From Adlercreutzia muris (lineage in GTDB: Bacteria > Actinomycetota > Coriobacteriia > Coriobacteriales > Eggerthellaceae), in NCBI RefSeq assembly GCF_008831045.1, contig NZ_WAJS01000011.1:24407-88406 (forward strand): a stretch of 64,000 bases of DNA. Reading direction: 5' to 3'. The notes beneath the pieces are model-generated. The model did not search any database. It saw only the letters and a program-made list of their open reading frames with translations, and was not told the DNA's origin. Below are positions 12,001-27,000 of this stretch, one piece after another (positions within the stretch are counted from its first letter, which is position 1; every line of letters starts with the position of its first letter). A program made the translations under genes and the position numbers.

Positions 12001-15000
12001 TCAGCCAGCCGGACCACTGGGAGCCGCGGCTGATGGGCTCGGCGTTGTTGTTCGTCCAGATCTGGTAGTCGCCCTCGAACGGCAGGATGTCGTAGAGTGC
12101 GATGTTGTTGAAGTTGCGGGCCTTCGACTCGTCGGCCTCGGGGTTCACCGCACTGGTGTAGTAGCTGTAGGTGGTGCCCTCGGGCACAGCGGCCGCGCCG
12201 TTGGAGGCGTAGGTGGCCAAGTCCTCCATCTGGGTGGAGGCCGTCTTGGTGTTGGACAGGTTCTGCTCGCCGGTGAACTCCAGGGCCTTCAGCTGCATCA
12301 TGACCATGGACTGCGAGGTCTGGCCGTCCAGGTTCACGTCGCGGGTATCGGACACCAGGCCGCGAGTGGAGCCGTCGTTATCGGAGGTGGCCGGCGTGTA
12401 GGGCATGAACGAGCCGGGCTTGTAGCCGTAGCCGGAGGTGGTCAGCAAGTCTTCCGACAGCAAGTCGGAGGACTCCTTCTGCACCGGCATGATGAGCTCG
12501 ATGACGATGCCCTGGCCCGGGGACAGGATGCCGCGGTCGTACTCGGTGACCTGGGTCACGTTGCCGTTCTCGTCCTCCACGTCCTTGATGGACTTCTGGC
12601 CGCTGAAGCGCCAGTTGAACATCTTGCGGTTGAAGTTGGAGCCCGCGTCCACGCCGGCGGCCTTGTCGGCCACGAGGAAGGCCGAGCCCTTGCTGTTGAT
12701 GGGGCCGGGGTCGTTCATGCGCGGCGCCGAGGAGGAGTTGGAGCGCACCACGTCGCCCACTTCGAGGTAGTCGGTCATGTCGGCCACGTAGTAGGTCCAG
12801 ATGGGCTGCTTCGCGTCCAGGTTGGGATGGGGCTTGTTGCCCACCTTGGTGGACACGTAGTCCCAGTCGAAGTAGCTGTAGACCGGGTTGGGCACGGTCT
12901 CGGTGGTGGTAGTGTTGTCGGGGTTGGTCACCGTCTTGGTGGTGTACAGGTCGTCGTAGGCCACGTACTGCAGCTTGTCGTCGGTCATGTCCTGGGAGGC
13001 GCCGAAGCCCTCCACATAGGGCAGGATCTGGGAGATCTGCGGGTTGGCGCAGTAGTCCTGCTCGTAGCCCTTGTAGTTCAGGGCGGCCATCTGCTCGTCG
13101 GAGAGGTTGGACAGGATGATCTTGTAGCGCATCATGCGCGAGGAGCCCTTGTCGATGGTGGAGGCGCCGGTGACCCACTTGTAGCCGGTGGTGCCGGAGC
13201 CGGAGAAGTAGCCCTGGATGATCTCGAGGGCCAGCACCGGCGACTCGGGCGTGCGGATGAAGCCGGCGCGGCTGCGCTCGGTCTCCACGCTCTTGGTGTC
13301 GTCGTAGCGCGGCACCGCCGAGACGAAGTGGTTCACGTGCACCGACGGGTCGGCCTCGGCCGAGGGGGCCTCGTTGTCGGGCGGGTTCTGGGAGGCCTGG
13401 CCCACGGTGGGCGTGTTCAGAAGCGACGTGGCGAAGTCCACCATGGGGGCGTTGTCGGTGATGCCGGAGTGCAGGGCCACGGTGGTGTCCGGGTAGTAGT
13501 TGCCCGCCGCGTCCAGGATCTGCACCTGGCCGTGGTTGTTCTTCTTGTAGCCCCAGCCGGCGTTCAGGCGCAGCGGGTCGAACTCGTCGGCCTCCTGCTT
13601 GCCGGCGGTGACGACCTCCTTGCCGTTCTGGTCGTAGAGCTTCTCGTCGGAATCGGGCACGGCGTCCACGTCGAGGCGGAAGCCGTGGGGCACGGCCACC
13701 TCGTGGGACAGGCGGTCGTCGTCGACGCGCGGGGTGATGGCGCGGCCCCTCTCGTCGGTGGTGGGCACGGCCTTCACCACCCAGCGGATCTGACGCACCT
13801 GGCAGCCCTCGTACTTGTCGAGGAAGCTGTCGTCGATGGTGACGTTCTCCTTGTCGGAGATGGCGTAGCCGCCCGGCTCGCCGATCTGGATCCAGCGCTG
13901 CTCGTCGGCGGTGTTGTAGTCGGTGGAGTCGCCGAACACCTCGTCGATCTCGTCCTCGCCGTACCAGTAGTCGCGGTCGGCATCGCTGCCGGGCAGGGCG
14001 AAGTTCTCATGGTCGGTGTAGGTGGGGCCGTTCTGCTCGTTGTAGGCGTTCACGCACTCGGCACGGTCGGTGGACACGATGCGGGCGAACATGAACAGGC
14101 GCAGCTGGCTCTCGGTCTCAGCGGCCTCGTTGGCGGGCAGGGCGCCCGCCTCGTTGGCGGCCAAAGGCGTGCCCTTATTATCGCCGGTGTCGGTGTAGAG
14201 GGCCCCGGGGACCTCCCACACGCCCGTGGACACGCGCTCGAACACCGAGCTCAGGCGACCCACGGCGTAGGCAGTGGACTCGAAGGGCGCGTTGTTCACG
14301 GTCATGGCGTTGTCGTTGGCCGTGGCGCCGGCAGTGGCCCAGAAGGGCACCTGCCAATCCACCACGAAGCTGTTCACGGCGCCGCCGGTGTTCACGGCCT
14401 GGGTCAGGTAGAACCCGTTGGAGCCGCGCAGCTGCACGTCCTGGCCGGTGTAGACGTTCATGTCGGAGTTGTAGATGAGGCTGCGCAGCTTCTCGGTGTC
14501 GGAGCGCACCGACACGCTGGGCTTGCGCACGTGGAACCAACCGGAGGTGGCGGTCACGTACAGGTCGTCGAAGTCCTTGTCGCGGTCGTAGTTGATATTC
14601 TCGTACTGGTTGTCCTCGGCCTTCTTGCCGGCGCGGAAGAAGCGGTTCACCGACTGGCCGTGGAACGACGTGCCGATGAGGGTCTTGATCTGGTCGTCCT
14701 CAAGCTTGGGCTTGGTGGCCGCCGAGCCGCCGGCGCTGCCGGGATCGATGGGGTTGCCGTTCTCGTCCTTGCCCAGACCGGTGTTCTCGCTGCCACCGGT
14801 ACCATCGAACTTGTCATCATAGATATGATCCCAGGCGCCGTCCTCCGGGTCGTCGGACAGCCAGTTCAGCTTGGTCTCGTGGGCCGTGGCGTAGAACTGG
14901 GAGTCGTCGCCGTCCCAGGAGGCCACGGTCTCCATCTGCTTCTTGAAGCTGACCAGGTTGCCGTCCTCGTAGAGGCTGTCGTCCATGGCCGACTCCACGT

Positions 15001-18000
15001 CGCCCAGGTTGTCCAGGCGGGTCTTCACCTTCACGGTGATGGCGTCGCCGTAGCCCAGGTAGCCGTCGGCGTGGGCGCCGGCGTAGAAGGCGTTCAGCAA
15101 GCTGTCGAACTCGGCGAACTCGCTGTCGGTGGCGTCGTCGGGGGCGGCCAGCTCGAACACGACCACCTCGCGATCGTGGGCGTGGGCCTTCGGCGTGGTC
15201 AGCGCGCCCACGCCCTGGTTCTCCTCGGACTCGCCGGCCAGGCGGTCGTGGACGAGGTTGCGGCTCGCCAGGGTGTCGGTCGGGTCGTCCAGGTCGGCCT
15301 TGCCGTAGTGGGCGTTGTCGGCGCCGCCGCGGCCGGCCGTGGGACCGGTCGTGGCGAAGGTGTCGTCACCGTAGTTGGGCTGGTAGGTCACCTTCACGGT
15401 CCAGCCCTCGGCCAAAAGCTGCTTGGGAGTCAGCCGCTCGATGCGCATGACGCCCTCGCCCAGGGCCTTGTCGGCCCAGGTCTTGGCCACGAGCTTCTCG
15501 CCCGCGGCGTTGGCCACGTACTCGCCGGCCTTGGTGTCGGCCTCGGTCTTGGGCACCAGGGTGCCGGTGCCGTCGTCGACCATGGCCGGAGTGCCGTCGG
15601 CGGCCCGCACGGTCTCGCCGGCCGCGGTGTCGGGCTTGGTCTTGGGGGCGTTGTCCTTGTCGTTGTTCTCGGCCACGGTCACCCAGCGCTCGATCTTGTG
15701 GGCGGCGGCGTCCACCACGTAGTCGCCGGCGGCCGGGTCGGCCACCTCGGCGTGGCGGTCGCGGTAGGTGCGCTCCACGTAGAAGGCGTACTCGTCGTCC
15801 TCGTAGTCGCCGATCCACTGGTAGTTGCTGTCGGTGGAGGTGGTGCCGTCCCAGCCGGCCAGCTCCTTGTCGTCGGTGAGCATGCGGTCGTCGTAGAAGG
15901 TCACCTGGCTCGGCAGGTGCAGGGCGTACACGAGCTTGGCGTGCTTCAGGTTGCCTTGGGCCTCCACGATGTCGGTGTAGTCCTCAGGCTCCAGCTTGTC
16001 CGCGGAGTTGGTGATGGTGGCTGCGAACCAGGGGTGCTCGTTGTACTGCCAGGCGTCGTTCTCGCCCGAGGGCAAGAACAGGGTGTCGTGCTCGATCCAG
16101 TTGTTGTCCATGCCGAAGGACTCCAGGAAGGCCGGATCGTACTGGATCTCGTTGTGGTGGAAGTACGGGTCGTTGTCGCCCGTGGCCACCCAGGCCAGGG
16201 TACGGCCGTCCACGCGGTAGTTGTTGAAGGTGTAGGGGATGATCTCCCACACCTCCGGGTCGTAGGTGCCCAGGTTCGGGGTGCCGTCGGCGTTGTAGTC
16301 CACGGGCGTGGACACATCGCTCGTCAGGATGTCGGTGCCCTTCTCGCGCAGCATCCACTCGCCCGCCTCGTTGGTCTTGTAGGGAATGCCCGGATCCTTC
16401 AGCGGGATGTGGAAGATCACGTTGCGCGTCTGGGTGGTGCGGATGTCGTCCACGGTCTCGTTGCGGCTGTACTCGAACTCGTCGTAGGCGTCGGGGGCCT
16501 TCGGCGGCTCCTCGTCCTTCACGCGGATGATCTCCACGGGCAGATAGATCGAGGGGCCCTCGTTGGAATCGGACGCCGGGGACTTCACCTCGATGTAGAG
16601 CTGGTTGGCCTCGGCCTCCATGTAGTCGCCGAGCTTGTCGGTGCCGGGCACCAGGTCGCGGCGGAACGACTTCTCGGTGACCACCACGCCGTCGCGCACG
16701 ACGTTCCACGTGCCCTCGGTGCCCTCGGTGCCGTCGGTGCTGCTCGGATCGGGGTCGCTGAAGGTGTAGAAGGTCTCCCCCACGGCCGTGAAACGGCCCT
16801 CGTCGGCGGTGATGGTCGCCCCGTCGGGGGCCTTCACCTGGGCCACGTAGTGGGCGTAGCGCTCCTTCACGGGGTTCTTGTCCGCATCCACGAGCGGCTT
16901 GCCGGTGCTGTCCAGCTTGTTCTTCTCCACCTCGGTGTAGAGGTAGTAGTTCTCGCCGATCTTGACCAGGCGGCCGAGGCCGGCGGTGGTGTAGACGTAC
17001 TTGGTACGCGGATCCACGTTCTTCTTGAAGATGGTGGCCTTTGTGTAGTCGGTCTCGGCGGTGCCGGAGCCCGTGTGCTTGTACAGCTGCGGGGCGCTCG
17101 GGCCGGTGTACTGGTCGAGGTTGGTGGAGTTCAAGGTCACGGCATCGTAGCTGACCCGGGTGATGAACTCGGGCACCTCGGGCTTCTCCGGGTCGGTCGG
17201 CTTGCCGTCGCCCGTGCCGCCGTCGCCAGAGCCGTCGCCAGAGCCGTCGCCAGAGCCGTCGCCCGTGCCGTCGCCCTTGTCGCCGTCGCCCTTGTCGCCG
17301 TCCTCGCCCTCGGTGGGCGGTGTGTAGTCGGGGTTGGGCACCTGGGTCTCGGTGCGCACGTAGAAGGTGAGGTCGTCCAGCGGGTGCTCCACGAGGGCGC
17401 CCGGGGAGTCCTTATCGCCTTCCAGGGTGTACACGTAGTCGTCGAAGAAGCCCACTTCCAGGGCACGCAGCTTGGCGTTCACGTAGGTGACCTGGCCGCG
17501 CACGATCTGCTTCACGAAGATGTCGGGAGCCGCGTCGCTCGCGTAGAAGGCCAGCTGGGTGGCCGAGGACAGGTCCTTCTTCTCGTAGGTGCCCTTGGCG
17601 TCGTTGTAGGTGTAGAAGGTGGCGCCCAGAGCACTCTGCTCCGGCACCGCTCCCAGGCTGTAGTCGAAGTAGCTGTAGGGGTCCACCACCTCGCCGGTCG
17701 CCGGGGCCTTGTGGGCCACGCGCACGGAGACGAAGGCGTCGCCCTCGCCCACGAACAGCGGGGTGCCCGCGTCGGCCAGGCTGCCCAGGACGTACTTGTC
17801 CCGCGGCACGGCGGTGTACACTTCCTCGCGCTTGTAGACCGTGTCGGCGGACGGGTCGTAGTCGGTGGCATCGGCCACGGCCACGTAGATGAACTGGCCC
17901 GGGTTGGCTGTATCGGGGCGCTTGATGTACTTCGTGCCGTCGTAGCCGGCCTCGGCCTCGCTGTAGACGTACTCGCGGGTGTAGAAGGTCGTGCCCGCGG

Positions 18001-21000
18001 CGTCGTCCCATTTGCGGTCGGCGTCGGGAATGGGGTTGGTGGTCACCTTCTTGGTGCGCTTGTAGTTCTCGGTCAGCACGAGCTTGCCGCCGCCGTCGCA
18101 GTCGCCGGCGTACAGGTCGGCCACGGTCTGGTCCAGCTCGCCGGTCAGAAGCGACAGGGTGAAGGTCTTCTTGAGGGACCACACCACGTTGCCGTTCTCG
18201 TCGTAGGACTTCAGCGTCAAGGTGACGACGTTTCCGTTCTTCACGCGCTTGGCGTAGTTCTTCATGGTGCCGTCTTCGTAGCGCTCGCTCATCTCGGTGG
18301 TGATGACGCCGTTGTTGTCGGTCTCGATCACCTTGATGCGCTCGTGGCCCTCGGTGTCGCGCAGCACGCGGTCGGTGAACTTGATGCCATTCTCCCACCA
18401 GGTGCGCGGCGCGGTGATGATGGAGCCGTCCACGGAGATGATGGAATCCTCGTCGGCGCCCATGCCCGTGGCCGAGGTGCCCGGGATGCCGTCGTTGGCA
18501 TAGTCCGCGCCGGTATCGCTCGGACGGTCGCTCGGGTTGGCCTCCACCTCGTAGTCGGCGTTCAAGGTGGGCACCTTGGTGCGCAGCTTCATGGTGGAGT
18601 ACACGCCGGAATCCCCGTGCTCGCGGGCCTCGCCGGCCAGACGGTTCACGAACTTCTCGCGATGGGTGGCCGCGGTGTCGGGCACCAGGGCGCCGTCGCC
18701 GTTCACGTCGCGATGGCCGTTCAGGGCCAGGGTGGTGGCCGCCGACAGGCCGTAGGCGTTGGCGGCGAACTCGTAGTCGCCCACCGTGAGGCCCTTGCCC
18801 TGGTTCAGCGGCGTGGCCAGCGGCTCGCCGGCGGGGTCCTTGGTCACGGTGTCGGTGCCCACGAGCGGCAGGCCCGCGGCGGGCAGGCCGCCCAGGGCGT
18901 TGGCGGAGCGGATGGTGCCGTAGCGCTCGGTGTAGGTGCCGTTGTAGCCGGCCAGGTAGTTGTAGGGCACCTTCTCGCCCAGGGAGGCGCCGGTCTTCGG
19001 ATCGCCCGTCTTGATGTACTTGGCGGGGATGAAGCCCTCAGTGCGCGGCACAGCCGCATACTCGCTGCCCGAGGCGTTCTGGGCCTCGTACTCGTAGTAG
19101 GTGCTCTCGGTGGCATCGAGGCGCTTGTCGGCCAGATAGTAGCCGGTGGCCTTGGCGATGTTGTTGTAGGTGGTGGAGTTCACCGTGGTCCAGTTGGAAT
19201 GCTCGGCGCGGTACTTCAGCCACGTGAGCTTCTTCTGGTGGCCCTTCAGGGGATGGCCGTCGCCGAACAGGCCGAGCTGGGCCTCGGCACCCGGGGTGAA
19301 GGGGTTGGCGTCGCTGGCGGCCACCAGGGTGACGTTGCCCGTGGTCATGCCCGTGGACTGGGTGACGCGGTCGGCCGCGGCGGCGTTGGCCACCTTGATG
19401 TCCTCGTCGACGAGGTGCTTGGCGCCGTCCACCTTGGAGGTGACGAAGGCGCGGATGTTCTCGTAGCTCTTGGTCATGGAGGCCGGGTCCAGGCCCATCT
19501 TCGGCTCGTCGTAGGTGAGCACGTTGAACTTGAAGGTGTCCAGGCCACCCGAGACGATCTGGGTCACCAGGTCGCGGGCGTCGTTGTAGCCCGTGGCCTT
19601 GGGCTCGAAGCGCAGGACGTAGCGCCATTCCACCGAGCCCGTGTCGGTGGTCACCGGCTCGAAGGCGTAGGTGGCATCCCAGTTGGCTTCCTTCCAGGCC
19701 GCCGCCATGTTGTCGTTCACGCTGGCCAGGGTCTGATACCCCGTGGCGTCGCCGGCCGGGGCGGGGGTAGCCGTCAGGTTGTCGTAGTTATCGGCATCGG
19801 CGCCCACCACGGCGGACACGTCCCAGTCCTCAGTGGCCAGGGTCCAGTTCGCCATGCCCTTGTTCTCGCCCTTGATGGAATAGGGCTGGCCGGTGGTCTT
19901 GGAGTACGGAGCCACGCCGTAGGGCAGCACCACAGTCAGCACGGGCAGCGTGAGCGAGCCCTTGGAGCCGCCGTCCACGGCGTAGTTGTTGTGGTACTTG
20001 GAGTTGTAGGTGGTGCCGTTGTGCACGTTGGCCGTGTTGTTGTACTGCCACTGGTAGGGCTGGTCGTTCAGCCAGTAGCGGTTCTCGATGTGCACGTTGA
20101 TCTGGCGGCGGTCCGCCTCGGTGTCCACATAGTAGGTCTCGTTCACCGCTTCCACGGCGTTGGAGGTCTTGCCGGCCTCAGGGCTATACTCGCTCACGGT
20201 GCTCCACACGCGCACGAGCGGCTTGCGCATGACCGCATGGGTGCCAGTCTGGGCGTAGAGGGTCTGCGGCTCGCCGGCAGCGTTCTTCTTCAGGGCGTCG
20301 TTGTAGTTCACCTGGGCGGCGTTGGTCACCACGAGGCCCATGGCGGCCAGGGCCCGCTGGCCGTCGTTGGCGGCCAGGGCCTCGTCAGCCAGCACCGAGT
20401 TGGTCATGGTGGTGAACCCGTTCACGGCCGGGAAGTTCGGAGAGCCGTAGAACTCGCCGTAGAGCGGCGCGTGCACGCCGAGGCGGCCCTTGGCGATGAG
20501 GGTCCAGGAGTAGTCCATGCCGTAGGGCTGCACGTTCTGGCGGCGGCTGCGCAGGGCGGCGTTGCCCTCGTACACATCTACGTCGTAGATCTGGTAGTAG
20601 GCGCTCGCGTTGAAGGGACGGGTGCCCTCGGTGCCGGCGGTGGCCTCGGCGGTCTTCTTGTAGAAGGTCACGGTGCCGTCGGTGGGATCGGCGGCCGTGG
20701 CGGTGCGGTAGGTGCCGTCGGCCTCGCGCACGTACAGGGTGCCGGTCTCGGCGGTCGGGTCGGCCACGGCCTCGTAGACGGCCGCGGTGCCGGGGGTGCC
20801 GGGGGTGGCGGCGTCGGTCGGGTCGCTCGTCTGGGGCTCGTCGGTGTGCTCCGCATCGTCCCACGGGGCGGTGAGCAGGCGGTCGTACCAGGCCTCGTCC
20901 TCGTTGTTGCCGAAGACGTGGCTGGCCAGGTTCACGCGCAGCTTGTAGCCGCCCTCGGTGTAGCAGTCGGCCATGGACGCCGGGTCGGGGTCGGTGGCGT

Positions 21001-24000
21001 TGGCCACGCCGGCCACCGCCGCGCCGCCGTCGATGGCGCGGCCGAACCACTTGCCGAGGTCCTGCTTCACGGTGATCTTCAGCACCCAGGGCTGGGAGCT
21101 CTGGGTGTAGGCGGAGCCGGTCATCTTGGCGGTGTCCACCACGGGCGCCTCGCCGGCGCCGGGCACCGAGTCGGCGCCGGTGGCGGCGCTCACGCTGGAG
21201 TAGGTGGCCTGCTCCACAGCCCGGGACAGGTCGGTGGCGGCCGTGGTCACGTTGCCCTCGCGGTAGAAGGCCGGATCCTGGATGGCCGCCGGAGCGTCGT
21301 AGCCCGCATAGGCGCTATAGGGCGTCTGGAGCACCTCCACCTCGATGCGGTCCTCATCGATGGCCTCGTAGGTCTCGTCCACATAGGGGGCGCCGTCGTT
21401 GGCGGCCGCGCCGGTGGCACCGCGGCCGTTGGAGACGCTGCCGACCTTCTTCAGCAACTCGGCGCCCACCTCGATGGCTCCGTCCTCGCCGATCACCGGC
21501 TCCACGCCGCGGGGCATGATGTAGGTGAACTCCACGCCGTCCAGGTTGCGGTCGCCGTAGTTGTAGGCCGTGAGCTGGCTCGTGAAGGTCTGGCCGAATT
21601 CCAGAGCGTCCTCGTACTGGCCGAACTCCACCTCCGGGTCCTCGGTCAGCTGCCAGTGGGTCAGATTGTTCTGGCCGTTGTCGTAGATGTCCTTGTTCGG
21701 GTCGGTGTAGTTCACGTCGGCGGCCGTGGGGAAATCGGTGTTGATGGCGGCCGAGCCCGAGGCACCGGTGGTCACGCGGGTCACGCCGTTGTAGCGGCGG
21801 CCCGTCGGCAAATCTTGGGCCACGTTGCCGCTGTAGCGGCGAGCGGCCTGGTAGTCGTCGGCCGCATTGGCATCGCCCACGCGGCTGTCGAAGTCGCTCA
21901 CCATCTCGGAGGTGGTGGTCAGCCACGCCTTCTGCATGTGCAGGCGGGTCTGGGACCACACCAGCGGGGTGGCCGACACCTGGCTGGCCAGGGCGCGGTC
22001 CACGTCCACCGTGCTCTGCTTCTTGGCGGTCAGTTTCTTCTCGCCGAAGGTGTTCAGGGCGTCGGCGATGCGGCTGGCGGTGACGAAGGCGAAGTAGTCG
22101 CGGGCCACAAGACCGGTGGTGGTGTCGCCCTTAATGTCCCAGGCGTCGCGGGTCACGAAGGAGAACTGGTTCGGCAGGCTGTCCTTGGCATCGGCCACGG
22201 TGTTGTCGCCGGTGGTGGGGGTGCCCGTCAGCAGGTAGCTCACCTTCTGGTTGTTGGCCTTGCCGCCGCGCAGGGTCATCACGTCGGCATCCATGAACTG
22301 GCCGTTGGACCCGGAGGAGCCGTAGTCGTTGGCGTTCACGTTGGGGGCCGTGACCACGTTCTCGCCGATGTAGCCGCCGCTCGGGCGCTTCACGTTGGAA
22401 TCGGTGCCGGGAATGAAGGTGTAGGCGTGATTGAACATCTCGTAGGTGTCCACGTGCTTGGGCTTGTCGGCCGTGAAGGCGGCCTCGTGGAGCAGGGAGT
22501 CCATGTCCATGAGCACGTTCTGGGTCTCCACGCGGTTCACGCCGGTGACGGCATTGGACAGGCCGAAGGTGGCAGAGCCCACGCCGGGGTTGGTGAAGAA
22601 GCTGCCGGCGGCGCAGCCCACGTGCCCGCAGTGCAGGTGGTAGCCGGAGAAGTAGTACTCGCCCAAGCGGGGCAGGAAGGCCGGCTTCTTGCCCGTGGTG
22701 TTGCTCGTGCCGTCGGCGTTGGTGGCGGTGGTGGTGGAGGCGTCCAGGTCCTTGTACACCTGGGGCAGATTCTCCTCGGCGGCGCGCACCGGGAAGGCGA
22801 TGGCCACGGTGTCGCCCACCTCCACCACGGCGGAGGTGTAGTCGGGGCGGTCCACCGGGCGCAGGGCCACCATGTCATCGGAGGCCACGGTGCCGTTCTC
22901 GGGCACGGAGCCGTCGGTCAGTTGAGAGCCCGTATTCAGTTCGTTCTCGTCCAGGAAACGGCTGTCGGCCGGGTCGGTGATGTAGGTGCGGCCCGTGGCA
23001 TCCTTATACTCGGGGTCTACCACCCATTCGATCTTGAACAGGCCGAACGTAGTCGGGTTTGACACGTTCTTGTCCCGGGGGTCCAGATCGTTGTAGGTCT
23101 TGCCCCAGGTGTACTTGTTGGAACCGCCGTCCAGACAGGGGTTGTTCAGGCCGCCGTTGGTGCACAGGCCCAGCTCCTGGGAAGCGTAGTTCATGGAGCC
23201 GCCGTAGTCGGCAGCCTCGGTCTCGGTGCCCACCAGGGTGGCCTTCAGCTTCAGACCGCGGGTGCGCTCGGCGGTCACGTCGTTGCCGAAGCGATCGTAC
23301 CAGGCGATGCCCAAAGCCGAGCCGTCGTCGGCCTTGGCGTTCAGCACGGACTCGAGGTACTCCTCGGTGATGCGGGCGCCCAGGTTGCCCGACACGGAGG
23401 CCGCGTCGTCGTAGGCGTACTGGGAGGCCTGGCGCAGGTAGTCCAGGGGAATGCGCTCGTAGAACACCGGGTTGTAGATCTCGCCCTCGCCGGCGCCCTC
23501 CTCGTGGGTCTTCAACACCTGGAGCTTGGTCTTCTCCTCGGCAGACCCCTCCCCCACGGACTGGTCGATGGCGTCGGCCACGTTGATGTTGCGGATGTAG
23601 GCGCGGTCGTCGCCGCTGTGGACGGAGCCGTCCTTGCGGTAGTAGAAGTACACCTCGTAGTTGCCCGCCGACACGTTGTAGCTCGGCCAGGTCTGCCAGC
23701 CGGTGTTGCCGCCGTAGTTGCCGCCGTTCATGGAGCTGACCAGGGCGCCGTTGCGGTACACACGCCAGTACAGGTAGTCGTAGCTCGCGCTCTCGGAGCT
23801 CACGCGGTACTGCCACGACACCTTGGTGTCGGAATAGGCAGTGAAGGAGAACGACATGGAGGACGTCGAGCTATTCACGTGGTAGTTGGAGTTGCTGTAG
23901 TACTCCGTGCCGTTGAAGGCCCAGCCGCCCATGCTCATCACCGGCTTGGTGGCCACGGCCGCCAGCTTGGCGTTCACGAGGGTATCGCGGTACCAGAAGG

Positions 24001-27000
24001 TCTCGCCGGCCACGTAGCCGCTCTTCTGATCGGCGTTCTCATCGTAGGCCGCAATGGCCTCCTCCTGGGTCTGGAAGACCTGGTTCTGGAACTGCACGTT
24101 GGGGCTCTTGCGGTACACGCGGATGGGCTCGTCGATGGCGTCCCACTGGTTCTGGTGGGTGCGCCACTCGCCGTGCTCCACGTTAGTGGAGGCCGCATCA
24201 CCGAAGGTGGCGCCCTGGATGACGTCGTCGGTGTACAGCGGGTTCTGGAAGTCCAGGGTGGTGGTCTCGTTGTGGAGGTGGCTGTAGGCCACGTCCACAG
24301 CCACGGTGCCCTCGTAGTAGTTGGCGATGTCGGTCCACAGGTTCAGCGGGCTGCGGGTGTCGTTGAAGCGGGCCACGCCCTCAAGCTCCACGTCGTTCAG
24401 GGCGAAGGGCGCCAGACCGTCGGCCGTGAAAGTGCCGTCGGCGTTCTTCACCGACGCCGTGGCCGGCACGTCGAAGTAGGTCCAGCGCATGGCCTGGGCC
24501 TCGCGGAACAGGTTGATGTTGTACACGCCGCGCCTGTCGTAGGTGGTGCCCGTGGTGTCGGTCAGGCCCGAGAAGCGGTTCACGGTGCCGTCCACGTAGT
24601 GGGTCTGGCCGGCGAAGGTGCGGCCGGCAAACTCGCCGGTGGTGGCGGTAAATCCGCCCATGTAGTTGCGCAGGGCCTCGCGGTCCTGGTCCTCGGCCAG
24701 CCACGCGCCCACGATGGCCTCGGTGGCCGGGGCGGTCTCGTTGCCGTTCCCGTCAACCTGGGCCGGGGTCTTCTTCGTGACGATCTCCACGGCCTCCTCG
24801 CCGCCCAGGGCCGGGTCGGCCTTGATGGCCAGGGCCTTGTCGATCTCCTCCTGGGTGGTCAGGGCCACGTAGTACTCCACCATGATGTTCTTGCGGCCGT
24901 CGGGGCGCACGGCGGAGCCCGCGGCCACGGTGCGGTTGGCCTCGGTGGTGGCGAAGGACTGGGTGGGGTTGATGGCCTCGCCCATGACGTTGCCCGCCGC
25001 ATCCATCATGGCCTCGTTGTCGGGCATGGTCTCCGGGTAGGCCAGGTTGTGACCCGTGAACTCGAAGATCTGGCGGCCCGTGGGCTGCTGGTTCTCGGCG
25101 TTGAAGCCCTCGGTGAAGCGCACCGTGGTGCGGATGTCGCTCGTATGGAAGGTGGGGTTCTTCAGGTTGGACACGGTCAGCTTCAGCGGGTTGCCGTCCT
25201 GGTTCGCCTCGGTGCGGCGCGTCGTGGACTTCTCCGTGTAGGCGGCCGTGATCTGCACGTCGTTCTGATGGTTGTCCGCAATGCGGGCCATGCGCTTGCT
25301 GGATGTGGCACCGGTGGCGCCGGCGGCGCTGTAGGCGGTGTTGGCCGTGGTGGTCACCTGGCCGTACTTATCGCGGTTCGCGCCCGTGGCGGTCAGCAGG
25401 TCGGCGGCCAGGGCGTTGCCCTGGGTGTCGGTGCCGCCCAGGGAGAGGCTGGCCACCTGGGCATGGGTGCCGGAACCGGCCCCGTCGGTGTTGCCGTTCT
25501 TGTAGAAGCGCACCTGCGACTCCACGGCCGAGCCGTACTGGTCGCGGCCCGTGAGGTTGGCGGCCACGTCGGTGGGATGGCGGTGGTCGATGGGGTCGAG
25601 GGCCTCGTCGTCCACGGACTTGTACACGTCCTCGCCCACGGCATCGGACTGCTCCACGCGGTACTGGCTGAAGCCGTGGCGCGGGGCGGCGGTCACGGTG
25701 TAGGCGGCGGTCACGGCACTGGCGGCGTAGGCCGGGCGCTCGGCGTCGTAGGGCTCCCGCCCGTCGCCGTTGCTGCTGTTGAAAGCTTTGTTCTCCGAGA
25801 CGTTGTAGGCGTCGCGAGCCGCGGCGTCGCCCTGAAGCTCGTCGGTCATCTGGGTGATGACGCGGATGTAGACGCCCTCGCCGGGCATCATCTGCTGAGT
25901 GGGCGAGCCCACGGAGAACACGAGGGCGCGGTTCATGTCGTAGTGCTCCCCCACCGTGTCGGGCTGGGTGGCCCGGGCCACAGCGTCGGCAGCCACGGCC
26001 GGAGCCGCGGGAGCAACGGAAGTCGGGGCCGGGGCCTCGCCGCCGTCGGGGCTCTCGGTATCGGTGCCATCGGGGTTCTCCCCCTCGCCGCCGTCGGGGC
26101 TCTCCGGGTCCACGGGCTCGGGCTCCGGGTCGGGCAGCACGATATCGTCGTGGGCCAGCAGGGTCAGGTCCGTGGAGGCCGGGGCGAAGGCCATGGTCAC
26201 CACGTCGGCGCCGGCGGCGTTGGGCTCGCCCAGCAGCTTCGCGGTCACGCGGGCGGCGTTCGCGTCGGCATCGTAGTAGGCCGCATCGGTGGTCAGCGGC
26301 GGGTTGGCGGTGTTGATGGCGGGGGCATCCGGGCCGAACTCGCCCGTGACGCCAAGCTTGTCGTTGGCGCCCACGAAGTTGAGCTGGGTTTTCCCGGAGG
26401 CGGCGCCGGTGGCGCCGGGCACTTCATCGGTCACCACCTCCCAACCGACGATGCGCTGTCCGCGGTTCACTTCAAAGCGGGCATCCACGTGCTGCAGGGG
26501 CAGCATCGACTTCAGGTTCGCGCCCACAAACAGGGTGTACTCCACGTAGTCGCCGGCGTACAGGGCGCCGTCGGGGATGTCGTTGGCCGTGGTGGTGGGC
26601 TCGTAGCTGAAGATGCTCGTGGAGGAGCGCTCGTCAGCATCGTAGGCGAACACGGTGTCCTTCTGGCGCAAGGTGGTGGCGTCGTCGCGACCGTAGCCCA
26701 CGGTGGGCTCAATCTTGCGCCCGCGCACATAGGAGGTGTCCATGGTGCCCAGCTTGTGGGCCACGCGGTAGGAGGCGGTGTCGTCCACGAAGGCGGTGAG
26801 GCCCTCGGTGTTGGGATCCTTCGCCTTCAGCTCCACGGTCAGCTTGTGGCGCGAGTCGGTGCCCGTGAATGCGCTCGACTGCTTGCCGAACGACGGCGTG
26901 GAGTTGTAGTCCCACTGCCCCGCGTTCAGCTTGTCGCCGTCGCGATCGGCTGCCAGGACGTTGTCCTTGGTGAGGGCCTGGTTCGTAGCGGCCTTGGCCG

